Origin: Streptomyces dangxiongensis
GTDB taxonomy: Bacteria > Actinomycetota > Actinomycetes > Streptomycetales > Streptomycetaceae
Direction: 5' to 3'
DNA length: 64,000 nt
NCBI RefSeq assembly: GCF_003675325.1
Contig: NZ_CP033073.1
Span: forward strand, 2,666,001 to 2,730,000
The notes beneath the pieces are model-generated. The model saw only the letters and a program-made list of their open reading frames with translations, was not told where the DNA came from and made no database searches. The translations under genes and the position numbers were made by a program. This document shows positions 44,188 through 52,496 of the stretch, piece by piece. How positions within the stretch are numbered: position 1 is the stretch's first letter; each line of letters opens with the position of its first letter.

Positions 44188-44781
44188 ATGGCCCCACCCA
44201 TGTCGGCGAGCGGATTCCTGGACGCGCTACGGGCCGAGGGCGTCAGCGTCGTCGAGGTCGGCGACTGGCGGCACCACAACCGCAACCACAAGGGACCCTG
44301 GGGTCCCGTCCACGGCGTGATGATCCACCACACCGTCACCGAGGGCAGCGCGGAAACGGTGGAACTGTGCCGCGACGGCTACCCGGCGCTGCCCGGGCCC
44401 CTGTGCCACGGCGTGATCACGAAGGACGGCACGGTCCACCTGGTCGGCTACGGCCGCGCCAATCACGCCGGGCTCGGCGACGACGAGGTGCTGCGCGCGG
44501 TGATCGCCGAGAGGGGGCTGCCGCCGGACAACGAGGCGAACACCGACGGCAACCGGCACTTCTACGGCTTCGAGTGCGAGAACCTCGGCGACGGGGAGGA
44601 CCCCTGGCCGCAGGCCCAGCTAGACGCGATCGAACGGGCCGCAGCGGCGGTGTGCCGGCACCACGGGTGGACGGAACGGTCGGTCATCGGGCACCTGGAG
44701 TGGCAGCCGGGCAAGGTGGATCCCCGGGGGTTCACGATGGCGTGGCTGAGGGAGCGGGTGCGGGAACGGCTGAAGGACTGA
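44188..44781 (+). CDS. N-acetylmuramoyl-L-alanine amidase (Amidase_2/PGRP fold)
   Basis: 197 residues. Zinc-ligand motifs are VMIHHTVT (His), GRANHAGLG and GHLEWQPGKVDPRG (His plus later Asp in place of Cys). The fold cleaves the amide bond between N-acetylmuramic acid and the stem peptide. No signal peptide is seen, as in many phage-derived or effector-type amidases. Export may use another route, or the substrate may be cytoplasmic. The gene stands alone before a repeat tract. Confidence 0.85.
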   Translation: MAPPMSASGFLDALRAEGVSVVEVGDWRHHNRNHKGPWGPVHGVMIHHTVTEGSAETVELCRDGYPALPGPLCHGVITKDGTVHLVGYGRANHAGLGDDEVLRAVIAERGLPPDNEANTDGNRHFYGFECENLGDGEDPWPQAQLDAIERAAAAVCRHHGWTERSVIGHLEWQPGKVDPRGFTMAWLRERVRERLKD

Positions 44782-44819
44782 GGCCGCTGAGGCCGTGGGA
44801 GGGAGGCGGGCGCCCTGCC

Positions 44820-45295
44820 GGCCGCGGGCCGCCTCGCAGGGCACGGGGTGCGGGGCGCGGGGCGCGGGTCGCGGGGGGCGGGGCACGGGGGGCGGCTCGC
44901 AGGGGCACGGGGCGCGGCTCGCGGGGTCGCAGGGCACGGGGCGCGGCTCGCAGGGGCACGGGGCGCGGCTCGCGGGGTCGCAGGGCACGGGGCACGGGGG
45001 GGCGGGGCGCGGCTCGCAGGGGCGCGGCTCGCGGGGTCGCAGGGCACGGGGCACGGGGGGGCGGGGCACGGGGCGCGGCTCGCGGGGTCGCAGGTCACGG
45101 CTCGCGGCTCGCGGGGACACGGGTCCCAGGGCACGGGGTGCGGCTCGCAGGGGCGCGGCTCGCGGGGTCGCAGCACGCAGGTCGCGGCTCGCCGGGACAC
45201 GGGTCGCAGGTCCCAGGGCGCGGGTCGCAGTTCGGAGGGCGCGGGTCGCAGGGCACGGGTCGCGGCGGCGCCCACGCGGAACCGGCCCCGCCCCG
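44820..45295. repeat. GC-rich tandem-repeat tract
   Basis: About 470 bp built from variants of GGCTCGCGGGGTCGCAGGGCAC and CGGGGCGCGGCTCGCAGGGG. A unit of about 51 bp recurs almost exactly at 44891-44940 and 44941-44991, then degenerates. Open frames exist in several phases on both strands with low-complexity content, so protein coding is unlikely. It resembles a minisatellite. Confidence 0.75.
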
Positions 45296-45366
45296 TGGAG
45301 GGTGGCCCCGCCCCGCGGAGGGCGGCCCCGCCCCGCGGAGGGCGGCCCCGCCCCGTGGAGGGCGGC
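45281..45366. repeat. Four tandem 20-bp repeats upstream of the PLP enzyme gene
   Basis: The unit GGCGGCCCCGCCCCGCGGAG occurs about four times head to tail (roughly 45281-45300, 45301-45320, 45321-45340, 45341-45360), with C/T variation, and a partial fifth copy. It ends about 50 bp before the start codon of the PLP enzyme gene. Confidence 0.8.
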
Positions 45367-45411
45367 CCATCAGCCCCTACCAGCCCCCGCCGGCCCCCCT
45401 TCCCGGTGACA

Positions 45412-46326
45412 ATGGGGTCCGTGACCAGCCCTGACCCGCTCGCCCCCCGCCTCCCCTCCCCGCTGCACGGGATACGTGACGACCGTTTCGCCCGGCGCGG
45501 AGTGCGGTTGCTGCTCAAGCGGGACGACCTCGTCCACCCGGAGCTGGTCGGCAACAAGTGGCGCAAGCTCGCGCCCAACATCGCCGCGGCGCGCGGCCGC
45601 CCGTTGGTCACCTTCGGCGGGGCGTACTCCAACCACCTGCGGGCCACCGCCGCGGCAGGCCGGCTGCTCGGTCTGCCGACCACCGGCGTGGTCCGCGGCC
45701 AGGAGCTGGCCGACCGCCCGCTCAACCCGTCCCTGGCCCGGTGCGCGGCCGACGGCATGCGCCTGCACTTCGTGGACAGAACGACGTACCGGCGCAAGAA
45801 CGAGCCTGCGACCCTGGCCGCCATCCTGCGCGCGGCCGGCGCCGAAGGGGCGTACGTCGTTCCCGAAGGCGGCAGCAACGTCGAGGCGGTACGCGGCTGT
45901 CGCGCCCTCGGCGAGGAACTGCGCGGCCACGCGGACCTCGTCGCGGTCGCCTGCGGCACCGGCGGCACCCTCGCCGGCCTGGCCGCCGGGCTGGCGCCCG
46001 CTCAGCGCGCGCTCGGCGTGCCGGTTCTCAGGGGCGGCTTCCTGGAAGCCGCCGTACAGACCCTCCAGGAAGAGGCCTTCGGTGCCCGCAGCGGCACCTG
46101 GTCCCTGGCCGACCGCTTCCACTGCGGGGGTTACGCCCGTACGACACCGGACCTGCTTGCCTTCGCACAGGACTTCGAGCAGCGGCACGGACTGCCCGTG
46201 GAGCGTCTCTATGTCGCCAAGTTGCTGTACGGACTCCTCACCCTGGCGGAGGAGGGCGCCTTCGCGCGCGGGACGACGATCGCCGCCGTGGTGACCGGGC
46301 GGCCGGACCCGGAGGGCGGGCGCTAA
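45412..46326 (+). CDS. PLP-dependent D-cysteine desulfhydrase/ACC deaminase-family enzyme
   Basis: 304 residues from ATG 45412; GTG 45421 is also possible. The PLP Lys lies in LVGNKWRKL, and the phosphate-binding GTGGTLAGLA near 185 fits the fold-type II family. Members deaminate D-cysteine or 1-aminocyclopropane-1-carboxylate; which one cannot be said here. The stop codon overlaps the convergent antiporter gene's stop. The promoter region consists largely of tandem repeats. Confidence 0.85.
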   Translation: MGSVTSPDPLAPRLPSPLHGIRDDRFARRGVRLLLKRDDLVHPELVGNKWRKLAPNIAAARGRPLVTFGGAYSNHLRATAAAGRLLGLPTTGVVRGQELADRPLNPSLARCAADGMRLHFVDRTTYRRKNEPATLAAILRAAGAEGAYVVPEGGSNVEAVRGCRALGEELRGHADLVAVACGTGGTLAGLAAGLAPAQRALGVPVLRGGFLEAAVQTLQEEAFGARSGTWSLADRFHCGGYARTTPDLLAFAQDFEQRHGLPVERLYVAKLLYGLLTLAEEGAFARGTTIAAVVTGRPDPEGGR

Positions 46327-47906
46327 CCGGCCTCCCGGAAGGCCGCCGCCTCCTCCAGGTCCAGGCGTCTGAGCAGGGCGCGCAGCATCTCGTCGTCGAT
46401 GTGGCGACGGTCGCGGAGCTTGACGAAGACGTCGCGTTCGGCACTGATCATCTCGCGGGACAGCCGGCGGTAGGTGTCGTCCACGGACTCGCCGGTGACG
46501 GGGTTGACCTGGCCGAGCCGCTCCCAGACGGCGTTGCGGCGGCGCTCCAGGACCGTGCGCAGCCGGTCGGCGAGCGGCGGCGGCAGGGCGTTGCGCTCGT
46601 CTTCGAGGAGTTCGTCCAGCCGGCCGTCGGCGGCCCGGGACGCCTGCGCCTGGGCGTTGGCCTCGGCGAGGGTCTCGGCCTGCCGGTCGCGGGCGGGGAA
46701 CCGCAGCAGCCGGATCAGCGGGGGCAGGGTCACGCCCTGGACGACCAGGGTGCCGATGACGGTGGTGAAGGTCAGGAAGAGGACCAGGTTGCGGGGGCCG
46801 TCGGCCATGGTCGGCGGGATGGCGAAGGCGATCGCCAGGGAGACGACACCGCGCATGCCGGCCCACGCGGTGACCATCGCGCCCCGCCAGGTGGGGTTCT
46901 CCTCCCGCTCCCTGATGCGCGCCGACAGCATCCGGGGCAGGAAGGCGGCCGGATAGACCCAGACGAACCGGGCCACGACGACGACCAGGAAGACGGCGAC
47001 GGCGTACCCCACGGCGGCGGCGCCCTCGTACTCCCCGAGCCGTTTGAGGACGATCGGCAACTGGAGACCGATCAGGGCGAAGACCGCGGACTCCAGCACG
47101 AAGGCGACCATCTTCCACACCGCCTCCTCCTGGAGCCGGGTGGCGAAGTCGACCTCCCACGCGCGGTGGCCGAGGTAGAGGGCGACGACCACGACCGCGA
47201 GCACCCCCGAGGCGTGGGCCTGCTCGGCGACTCCGTAGGCGACGAACGGGATCAGCAGGGAGAGCGTGTTCTGCAGGAGCGGTTCGGTCAGGTGCGTGCG
47301 CAGCCAGTGCAGGGGCGCCATGAGGACGAGGCCGATCCCCACGCCGCCGACCGAGGCGAGCAGGAAGTCCCGGATCCCGCCCGCCCAGGTGGCCCCCGCG
47401 CCGACCGCCGCGCCGAGCGCCACCTTGTAGGCGGTGATCGCGGTGGCGTCGTTCAGCAGGGACTCGCCCTGGAGGATGGTGGTGATCCGGGAGGGCAGGC
47501 CGGCCCGGCGCGCGACCGCCGTGGCGGCCACCGCGTCCGGCGGTGCCACCACCGCGCCCAGCACCAGGGCGGCGGGCAGCGGCAGCCCGGGCACGATCAG
47601 GTAGGCGGCCCAGCCGACGACCAGGGTCGCGAAGAGCACGTAGCCGACCGACAGCAGCGCCACCGGCCGCAACTGGGCACGCAGGCTGAGGTAGGAGCTG
47701 TCGCTGGCGGAGGTGTACAGCAGCGGGGGCAGCAGCAACGGCAGGACGATGTGCGGATCGAGGGTGTAGGACGGCACGCCGGGGATGCCCGAGACCACCA
47801 GCCCCACCGCGACCAGCAGCAGGGGCGCCGGCGCGGGAGTGCGCCGGGCCGCCGCGGCCACCGCGGCACTGCCCGCCACCAGCAACAGCAGCGGCATCAC
47901 GTCCAT
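46323..47906 (-). CDS. Na+/H+ antiporter (CPA1 family)
   Basis: 527 residues. About 12 membrane segments cover residues 1-400, with the ion-site ND in ILQGESLLNDATAI and PPDAVAATAV. A cytoplasmic helical tail (about 410-527) may regulate activity. It exchanges protons for sodium or potassium to control pH and salt. It is convergent with the PLP enzyme gene, with overlapping stop codons at 46323-46326. Confidence 0.93.
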   Translation of the reverse strand: MDVMPLLLLVAGSAAVAAAARRTPAPAPLLLVAVGLVVSGIPGVPSYTLDPHIVLPLLLPPLLYTSASDSSYLSLRAQLRPVALLSVGYVLFATLVVGWAAYLIVPGLPLPAALVLGAVVAPPDAVAATAVARRAGLPSRITTILQGESLLNDATAITAYKVALGAAVGAGATWAGGIRDFLLASVGGVGIGLVLMAPLHWLRTHLTEPLLQNTLSLLIPFVAYGVAEQAHASGVLAVVVVALYLGHRAWEVDFATRLQEEAVWKMVAFVLESAVFALIGLQLPIVLKRLGEYEGAAAVGYAVAVFLVVVVARFVWVYPAAFLPRMLSARIREREENPTWRGAMVTAWAGMRGVVSLAIAFAIPPTMADGPRNLVLFLTFTTVIGTLVVQGVTLPPLIRLLRFPARDRQAETLAEANAQAQASRAADGRLDELLEDERNALPPPLADRLRTVLERRRNAVWERLGQVNPVTGESVDDTYRRLSREMISAERDVFVKLRDRRHIDDEMLRALLRRLDLEEAAAFREAG

Positions 47907-47967
47907 GGTCCTCGCCCACCCTCGTATTCCGCGCGGTCACCCGCACGCCCGTCGTAATCTGGCAATC

Positions 47968-48228
47968 ATGAAACAGTGCACGCACGCCGACGCGCTGCCG
48001 CACCCGGAGCCGGAACCGCTCGGCGAGACCTGCCCGGAGTGCCTGCGCAACGGCACACACCCGGTGCAGTTGAGGCTGTGCCTCACCTGCGGCCACGTCG
48101 GCTGCTGCGACTCCTCGGCCGGACGTCACGCGACGGAGCACCATGAGCGGACCGGTCATCCGGTGATGCGGACGTTCGAGCCCGGCGAGGACTGGCGGTG
48201 GTGCTTCGTGGACCACGTCCTCGTGTGA
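47968..48228 (+). CDS. UBP-type zinc-finger protein
   Basis: 86 residues from ATG 47968. Cys and His ligands of a UBP zinc finger are visible: CTHADALP, CPECL, LCLTCGHVGCCD, HATEHHERTGHPVMRTF. In bacteria these are short stand-alone proteins of unknown role; ubiquitin binding is not expected. It is divergent from the antiporter gene. Confidence 0.85.
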   Translation: MKQCTHADALPHPEPEPLGETCPECLRNGTHPVQLRLCLTCGHVGCCDSSAGRHATEHHERTGHPVMRTFEPGEDWRWCFVDHVLV

Positions 48229-48521
48229 GCGTTTCCCGTCCGGGGGCGTTCTCGTGTGACACTGCATGCGGCGGTCGCCGCACGACGGTTCGAGCATGTG
48301 ACGCCTGGGTACGTCAACCCGGCGCGCGCTCTTTCCATTTGGGCCCGCAGACCCTCTAGACACGGAGCGTATCCACAGCTTTACTGTGAGTGACGCCAGG
48401 GGGTTGGGGTCCCGGGGACAGGAATGTTCGGAGCGCGATAGCGTCACCGCTTGAACTCGTACGCGTTACCCCGGGGGGCGACCCTCGGCCCCGTAAAGCT
48501 TGTACCACCATGGAGGTGAGG

Positions 48522-48938
48522 GTGTCCCAGATCGCAGGCGAGCCCGCGGCGAACCAGGACTTCGTGGAAGTCCGGCTGCCGGCGGCGGGTGCCTACCTGT
48601 CGGTGCTGCGGACGGCCACGGCCGGTCTGGCGGCCCGCTTGGACTTCACCCTGGACGAGATCGAGGACCTGCGCATCGCCGTGGACGAGGCCTGCGCGAT
48701 CCTGCTCCAGCAAGCCGTGCCGGGCTCGGTGCTGAGCTGTGTCTTCCGGCTCGTGGACGACTCGCTGGAGGTCACGGTGTCGGCGCCGACCACCGACGGC
48801 CACGCTCCCTCGCGGGACACCTTCGCCTGGACCGTGCTGTCGGCCCTCGCGGGGAAGGTCTCGTCCGCCGTCGACGAGGACAAGACGGTGTCGATCAGCC
48901 TCTACAAACAGCGCGGCGCGGGTCCCGGGCCGGCGTGA
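48522..48938 (+). CDS. ushX: Anti-sigma factor of SigH (RsbW-type)
   Basis: 138 residues from GTG 48522, chosen because GGAGG lies 5 nt upstream; ATG 48510 has no ribosome site. The HATPase fold of RsbW/SpoIIAB kinases is recognisable by EIEDLRIAVDEACAILLQQ (N box) and the DTFAWTVLSALAG end. UshX (also PrsH/RshA) binds and inhibits SigH until osmotic or other stress. The stop codon overlaps the GTG start of sigH, so both are made in a fixed ratio. Confidence 0.9.
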   Translation: MSQIAGEPAANQDFVEVRLPAAGAYLSVLRTATAGLAARLDFTLDEIEDLRIAVDEACAILLQQAVPGSVLSCVFRLVDDSLEVTVSAPTTDGHAPSRDTFAWTVLSALAGKVSSAVDEDKTVSISLYKQRGAGPGPA

Positions 48939-50104
48939 GGAACGGGGACGGGCCGGTGCGGGACGAAGAGCGCGGCACGCGGGAGCGGCCGACCGGGGAC
49001 GAGGGCGCCCCCTGGTCATGGGAGTCCCCCCGCTCGGGCGCAGTCGAGAGTGGCACAGGGGCCGAGACCCCGGGGCAGGGTCCCCGGGACGGCTCCCGGC
49101 GCATGGCGGACGGCATCGACGGCATCCCCGAGCAGGCCAGACCGCACCCGGAGGACGGCTCCGCGCCGGCCGGTGACGACGGTGCCGCACCGGCCGCGCC
49201 GCCGGAGGCACCCGGTGATGCCGGCTCCGCAGGCCGCGCGGGGGCGAGGGCTCGGGGAAGGGCTACGGGCGGGACGATGAGCGAGCACGGGCGACACGCC
49301 GATGACGACGCGCCGGCCGCGGAGGCCGTGCATGCCGCGCACCACACCCCGCACGACCGCAGCGGGGCACGCGCGATGTTCGTGGAGCTGCGCAAGCTGA
49401 ACGCGGGCAGCGCGGAGTACGCGGAACTGCGCAACCAGCTCGTCCGCATGCACCTGCCGCTCGTGGAGCACCTGGCGCGCCGGTTCCGCAACCGCGGCGA
49501 GCCGCTGGACGACCTCACCCAGGTCGCCACGATCGGTCTGATCAAGTCCGTCGACCGGTTCGACCCGGAGCGCGGCGTGGAGTTCTCCACGTACGCCACT
49601 CCGACCGTGGTCGGCGAGATCAAACGGCACTTCCGCGACAAGGGCTGGGCGGTGCGGGTGCCGCGCCGGCTCCAGGAGCTGCGGCTGTCGCTGACGACCG
49701 CGACGGCCGAGCTGTCCCAGCTACACGGCCGCTCCCCGACGGTGCACGAGCTGGCCGAGAAGCTCGCCATCTCCGAGGAGGAGGTCCTGGAGGGCCTGGA
49801 GTCGGCGAACGCGTACTCCACGCTGTCCCTGGACGTCCCCGACACGGACGACGAGTCCCCGGCGGTCGCCGACACCCTGGGCGCGGAGGACGAGGCGCTG
49901 GAGGGCGTGGAGTACCGCGAGTCCCTCAAGCCGCTGCTGGAGGACCTGCCGCCGCGCGAGAAGCGGATCCTGCTGCTGCGCTTCTTCGGGAACATGACCC
50001 AGTCGCAGATCGCGCAGGAGGTCGGCATCTCCCAGATGCACGTCTCCCGGCTGCTGGCCCGCACCCTGGCCCAGCTACGGGAGAAGCTCCTCGTCGAGGA
50101 GTGA
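48935..50104 (+). CDS. sigH: Stress sigma factor SigH
   Basis: 389 residues from GTG 48935, overlapping the ushX stop (GTGA). Alternative starts are GTG 48956 and ATG 49277. The first roughly 150 residues are Gly/Pro/Ala/Glu-rich and disordered. Region 2 begins near 171 (MHLPLVEHLARRFRNRGEPL), region 3 near 237 (VPRRLQELRLSL), region 4 near 330 (LPPREKRILLLRFFGN). In S. coelicolor SigH exists in long and shortened forms made by several starts and proteolysis. It directs osmotic stress and septation genes. Confidence 0.92.
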   Translation: MRNGDGPVRDEERGTRERPTGDEGAPWSWESPRSGAVESGTGAETPGQGPRDGSRRMADGIDGIPEQARPHPEDGSAPAGDDGAAPAAPPEAPGDAGSAGRAGARARGRATGGTMSEHGRHADDDAPAAEAVHAAHHTPHDRSGARAMFVELRKLNAGSAEYAELRNQLVRMHLPLVEHLARRFRNRGEPLDDLTQVATIGLIKSVDRFDPERGVEFSTYATPTVVGEIKRHFRDKGWAVRVPRRLQELRLSLTTATAELSQLHGRSPTVHELAEKLAISEEEVLEGLESANAYSTLSLDVPDTDDESPAVADTLGAEDEALEGVEYRESLKPLLEDLPPREKRILLLRFFGNMTQSQIAQEVGISQMHVSRLLARTLAQLREKLLVEE

Positions 50105-50149
50105 ACGCCACGGAGTGGTCCCCCCGGGGGGGTGAGCCCTGGGTGAGCC

Positions 50150-50602
50150 CTACTCGGCCCGGCCCGGTCCCTTGATCCCGAGGGCCCGGGTCGTCTCGCT
50201 GTTGACCAGGAGCACCAGCGCCGCCACGGCGACCACCGCGAGGACGATGCCGACCGGGATGGCCATGCTGTCGGCCTGGAGCAGGTTGTAGGCCACCGGG
50301 AGCGCCATCAGCTGCGTGATCACGGCGGGGCCCCGGCTCCAGCCGCGTCGCAGCAGCAGACCGCGCGCGGCGAGCAGCGGCAGCAGCGCGAGGACGACCA
50401 GGGTGATGCCGAGGGTCACGGCCTGCTGCCGGCCGTCCGGATCACCGGTGAGCGCGCGGACGAGCACCCACAGACCGCCGCCCACCAGGGCGGCCCCCTC
50501 CAGCCCGGCCAGTGCCGCCGCGTACGTCAGCCGGCGCGGGCGCGGCTCCGCGGCTGCGGCGGCTTCGGCGGTGTCCGGGACGGGGTTCTGCTGACTGCTC
50601 AC
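50150..50602 (-). CDS. Small four-helix membrane protein
   Basis: 150 residues. A hydrophilic N-terminus (about 1-22) is followed by four membrane segments (roughly 25-47, 62-83, 95-107, 115-135). No domain is recognised. It is convergent with sigH and divergent from the lipid kinase gene. Confidence 0.8.
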   Translation of the reverse strand: MSSQQNPVPDTAEAAAAAEPRPRRLTYAAALAGLEGAALVGGGLWVLVRALTGDPDGRQQAVTLGITLVVLALLPLLAARGLLLRRGWSRGPAVITQLMALPVAYNLLQADSMAIPVGIVLAVVAVAALVLLVNSETTRALGIKGPGRAE

Positions 50603-50738
50603 CCCAGCAGGGTAGCCCGCCCGCTCACCCGCCCGGCGGTGCCCGGCACCGCCGAGTGTCCAGGCTCACCCCCCGGCTTCTTACCGGTTCCCTACCTCGG
50701 TCTGGGATGAATACCCCCCAGTAGGTACGCTGCCATGC

Positions 50739-51707
50739 ATGCGTGCACTTCTCGTGGTCAATCCGGCGGCAACCACCACAAGCGCACGCAGGCGTGATGT
50801 CCTGATCCACGCGCTGGCGAGCGAGATGAAGCTGGAGGCGGTCACCACCGAGTACCGCGGCCATGCGCGCGACCTCGGCCGGCAGGCGGCGGAGAGCGAC
50901 GACATCGACCTGGTGGTGGCGCTCGGCGGTGACGGCACGGTCAACGAGGTCGTCAACGGTCTGCTGCACGCGGGCCCCGACCCGGAGCGGCTGCCCGGTC
51001 TTGCGGTCGTCCCCGGCGGCTCCACGAACGTCTTCGCGCGCGCCCTGGGTCTGCCCAACGACCCGGTCGAGGCCACCGGTGCGCTGCTGGACGCGCTGCG
51101 CGAGGGCAGTGAGCGCATCGTCGGCCTCGGCTTGACCTCGGGCCCGCCGGGCACCGAGGACGAGGCGGTGCCGGCCCGCTGGTTCACCTTCAACGCCGGG
51201 CTGGGGTTCGACGCGGGCGTGGTGGGGCGGGTCGAGCAGCAGCGCGAGCGCGGGAAGAAGTCGACGCACGCGCTCTACGTCCGCCAGGTGATCCGGCAGT
51301 TCCTCGGTGACTCGAACCGCCGGCACGGCACGATCACGCTCGAGCGGCCCGGTGCGGACCCGGTCGAGGACCTCGTGGTCGCCATAGTCTCGAACACGTC
51401 CCCGTGGACGTATCTCGGCAATCGCCCGATGTACACGTCCCCCATGGCGTCGTTCGACGCCGGTATCGATGTGCTCGGTCTCAGCCGTCTGTCGACGGCC
51501 GCGGTTGCCCGGTATGGCACCCAGTTGCTCACTTCGTCCCCCGAGCGCGGACCCCATGGCAAGCACGCCGTCGCGCTGCACGATCAGGACCAGTTCACCT
51601 TGCATTCGAAGGCGCCCCTGCCCCTTCAGATGGACGGCGACCACCTCGGGCTGCGAACGAGCGTGACGTTCACAGGCGTACGCCGTGCACTGCGTGTGAT
51701 TGTGTGA
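50739..51707 (+). CDS. Diacylglycerol/lipid kinase family protein
   Basis: 322 residues. The DAGK catalytic domain (1-130) has RALLVVNPAATTTSARR, the nucleotide motif ALGGDGTVNEVVNG and VVPGGSTNVFARAL. A YegS-like C-terminal domain follows. It phosphorylates a lipid, probably diacylglycerol, with ATP. It precedes wblE by about 320 bp. Confidence 0.92.
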   Translation: MRALLVVNPAATTTSARRRDVLIHALASEMKLEAVTTEYRGHARDLGRQAAESDDIDLVVALGGDGTVNEVVNGLLHAGPDPERLPGLAVVPGGSTNVFARALGLPNDPVEATGALLDALREGSERIVGLGLTSGPPGTEDEAVPARWFTFNAGLGFDAGVVGRVEQQRERGKKSTHALYVRQVIRQFLGDSNRRHGTITLERPGADPVEDLVVAIVSNTSPWTYLGNRPMYTSPMASFDAGIDVLGLSRLSTAAVARYGTQLLTSSPERGPHGKHAVALHDQDQFTLHSKAPLPLQMDGDHLGLRTSVTFTGVRRALRVIV

Positions 51708-52025
51708 GCGGAACGGGCGAAAGTCCTTTCACTCGAACGTTTAGGCCAGGATCCACCCCATGGAAGTACGGCTGTGACCTAGTCGACACCGAGGAATCAA
51801 AAAAAATCTTCGGGAAGGGGTTGTATCCGCCGCTGAGGTTTGCGAGTCTCTACGTGGCGATCGGGACGGCCCGCGACATCGGCCTCCACTGATCACCAGA
51901 ACCCCTCTTCAATCCAGGACCACGCCGGGGAGACTCGGCGATCGGCCCTTCACTTGTTGAGGGATTCGTGAAAGCGTTCACATTCACAAGCAATCCGCAC
52001 GTAATACCAAGGAGAGGTAGCAGCC
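51708..52025 (+). promoter_or_regulatory. Promoter/leader region of wblE
   Basis: About 320 bp without a convincing gene. A run of eight A at 51799-51806 and the palindrome GTGAAAGCGTTCAC at 51968-51981 are visible, 45 bp before the wblE start. The palindrome is a reasonable regulator-binding candidate; its binder is unknown. Confidence 0.45.
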
Positions 52026-52283
52026 ATGGACTGGCGTCACAACGCCGTTTGCCGCGAGGAAGACCCCGAGCTCTTCTTCCCCATCGGCAACACCGGTCCT
52101 GCGCTGCTGCAGATCGAGGAAGCCAAGGCCGTCTGCCGCCGCTGCCCGGTGATCGAGCAGTGTCTGCAGTGGGCGCTCGAGTCCGGTCAGGACTCCGGCG
52201 TCTGGGGTGGTCTCAGCGAGGACGAGCGCCGTGCCATGAAGCGCCGCGCCGCCCGCAACCGGGCCCGTCAGGCCTCCGCCTGA
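52026..52283 (+). CDS. wblE: WhiB-like iron-sulfur regulator WblE
   Basis: 85 residues with GGAGAGG upstream. Four cluster cysteines (C9, C37, C40, C46), the GVWGG turn and the basic DNA-contact tail (KRRAARNRARQ) are all present. WblE (WhiB1-like) binds a 4Fe-4S cluster and partners the principal sigma factor. It is monocistronic with a long 3' region ending in a U-tract terminator. Confidence 0.95.
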   Translation: MDWRHNAVCREEDPELFFPIGNTGPALLQIEEAKAVCRRCPVIEQCLQWALESGQDSGVWGGLSEDERRAMKRRAARNRARQASA

Positions 52284-52411
52284 CACTCCCACCCCTCTTG
52301 ACAGCCTGAGGTTGGCGGCGCGTGCAGCACGCACGCATCTCCCGCCCCCGAGCCGCAGCGCGCAGTATCCCCCGATGCGCTTAGCGACACAGCGGAGCAG
52401 CAACGAGCATC

Positions 52412-52443
52412 AGCCTCGGACCAATGGCGGTCCGGGGCTTTTT
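52412..52443 (+). terminator. Rho-independent terminator with U tract downstream of wblE
   Basis: AGCCTCGGACC (52412-52422) pairs with GGTCCGGGGCT (52429-52439, one G-U) and is followed by TTTTT. A U-tailed terminator is unusual in Streptomyces and lies 130 bp beyond the wblE stop. Confidence 0.8.
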
Positions 52444-52496
52444 GCTGTGCCCGGTCCCCGGCGCGGCCGGTACGCCGGCCGGTGGGGCGACCGGGC

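Noticed and set aside
44848..45411. Upstream extension of the PLP enzyme frame through the repeats, and a minus-strand Pro/Arg/Cys-rich frame across the same tract
   Set aside because: The content is dictated by tandem repeats; other frames are equally open and the family starts at about 45412.
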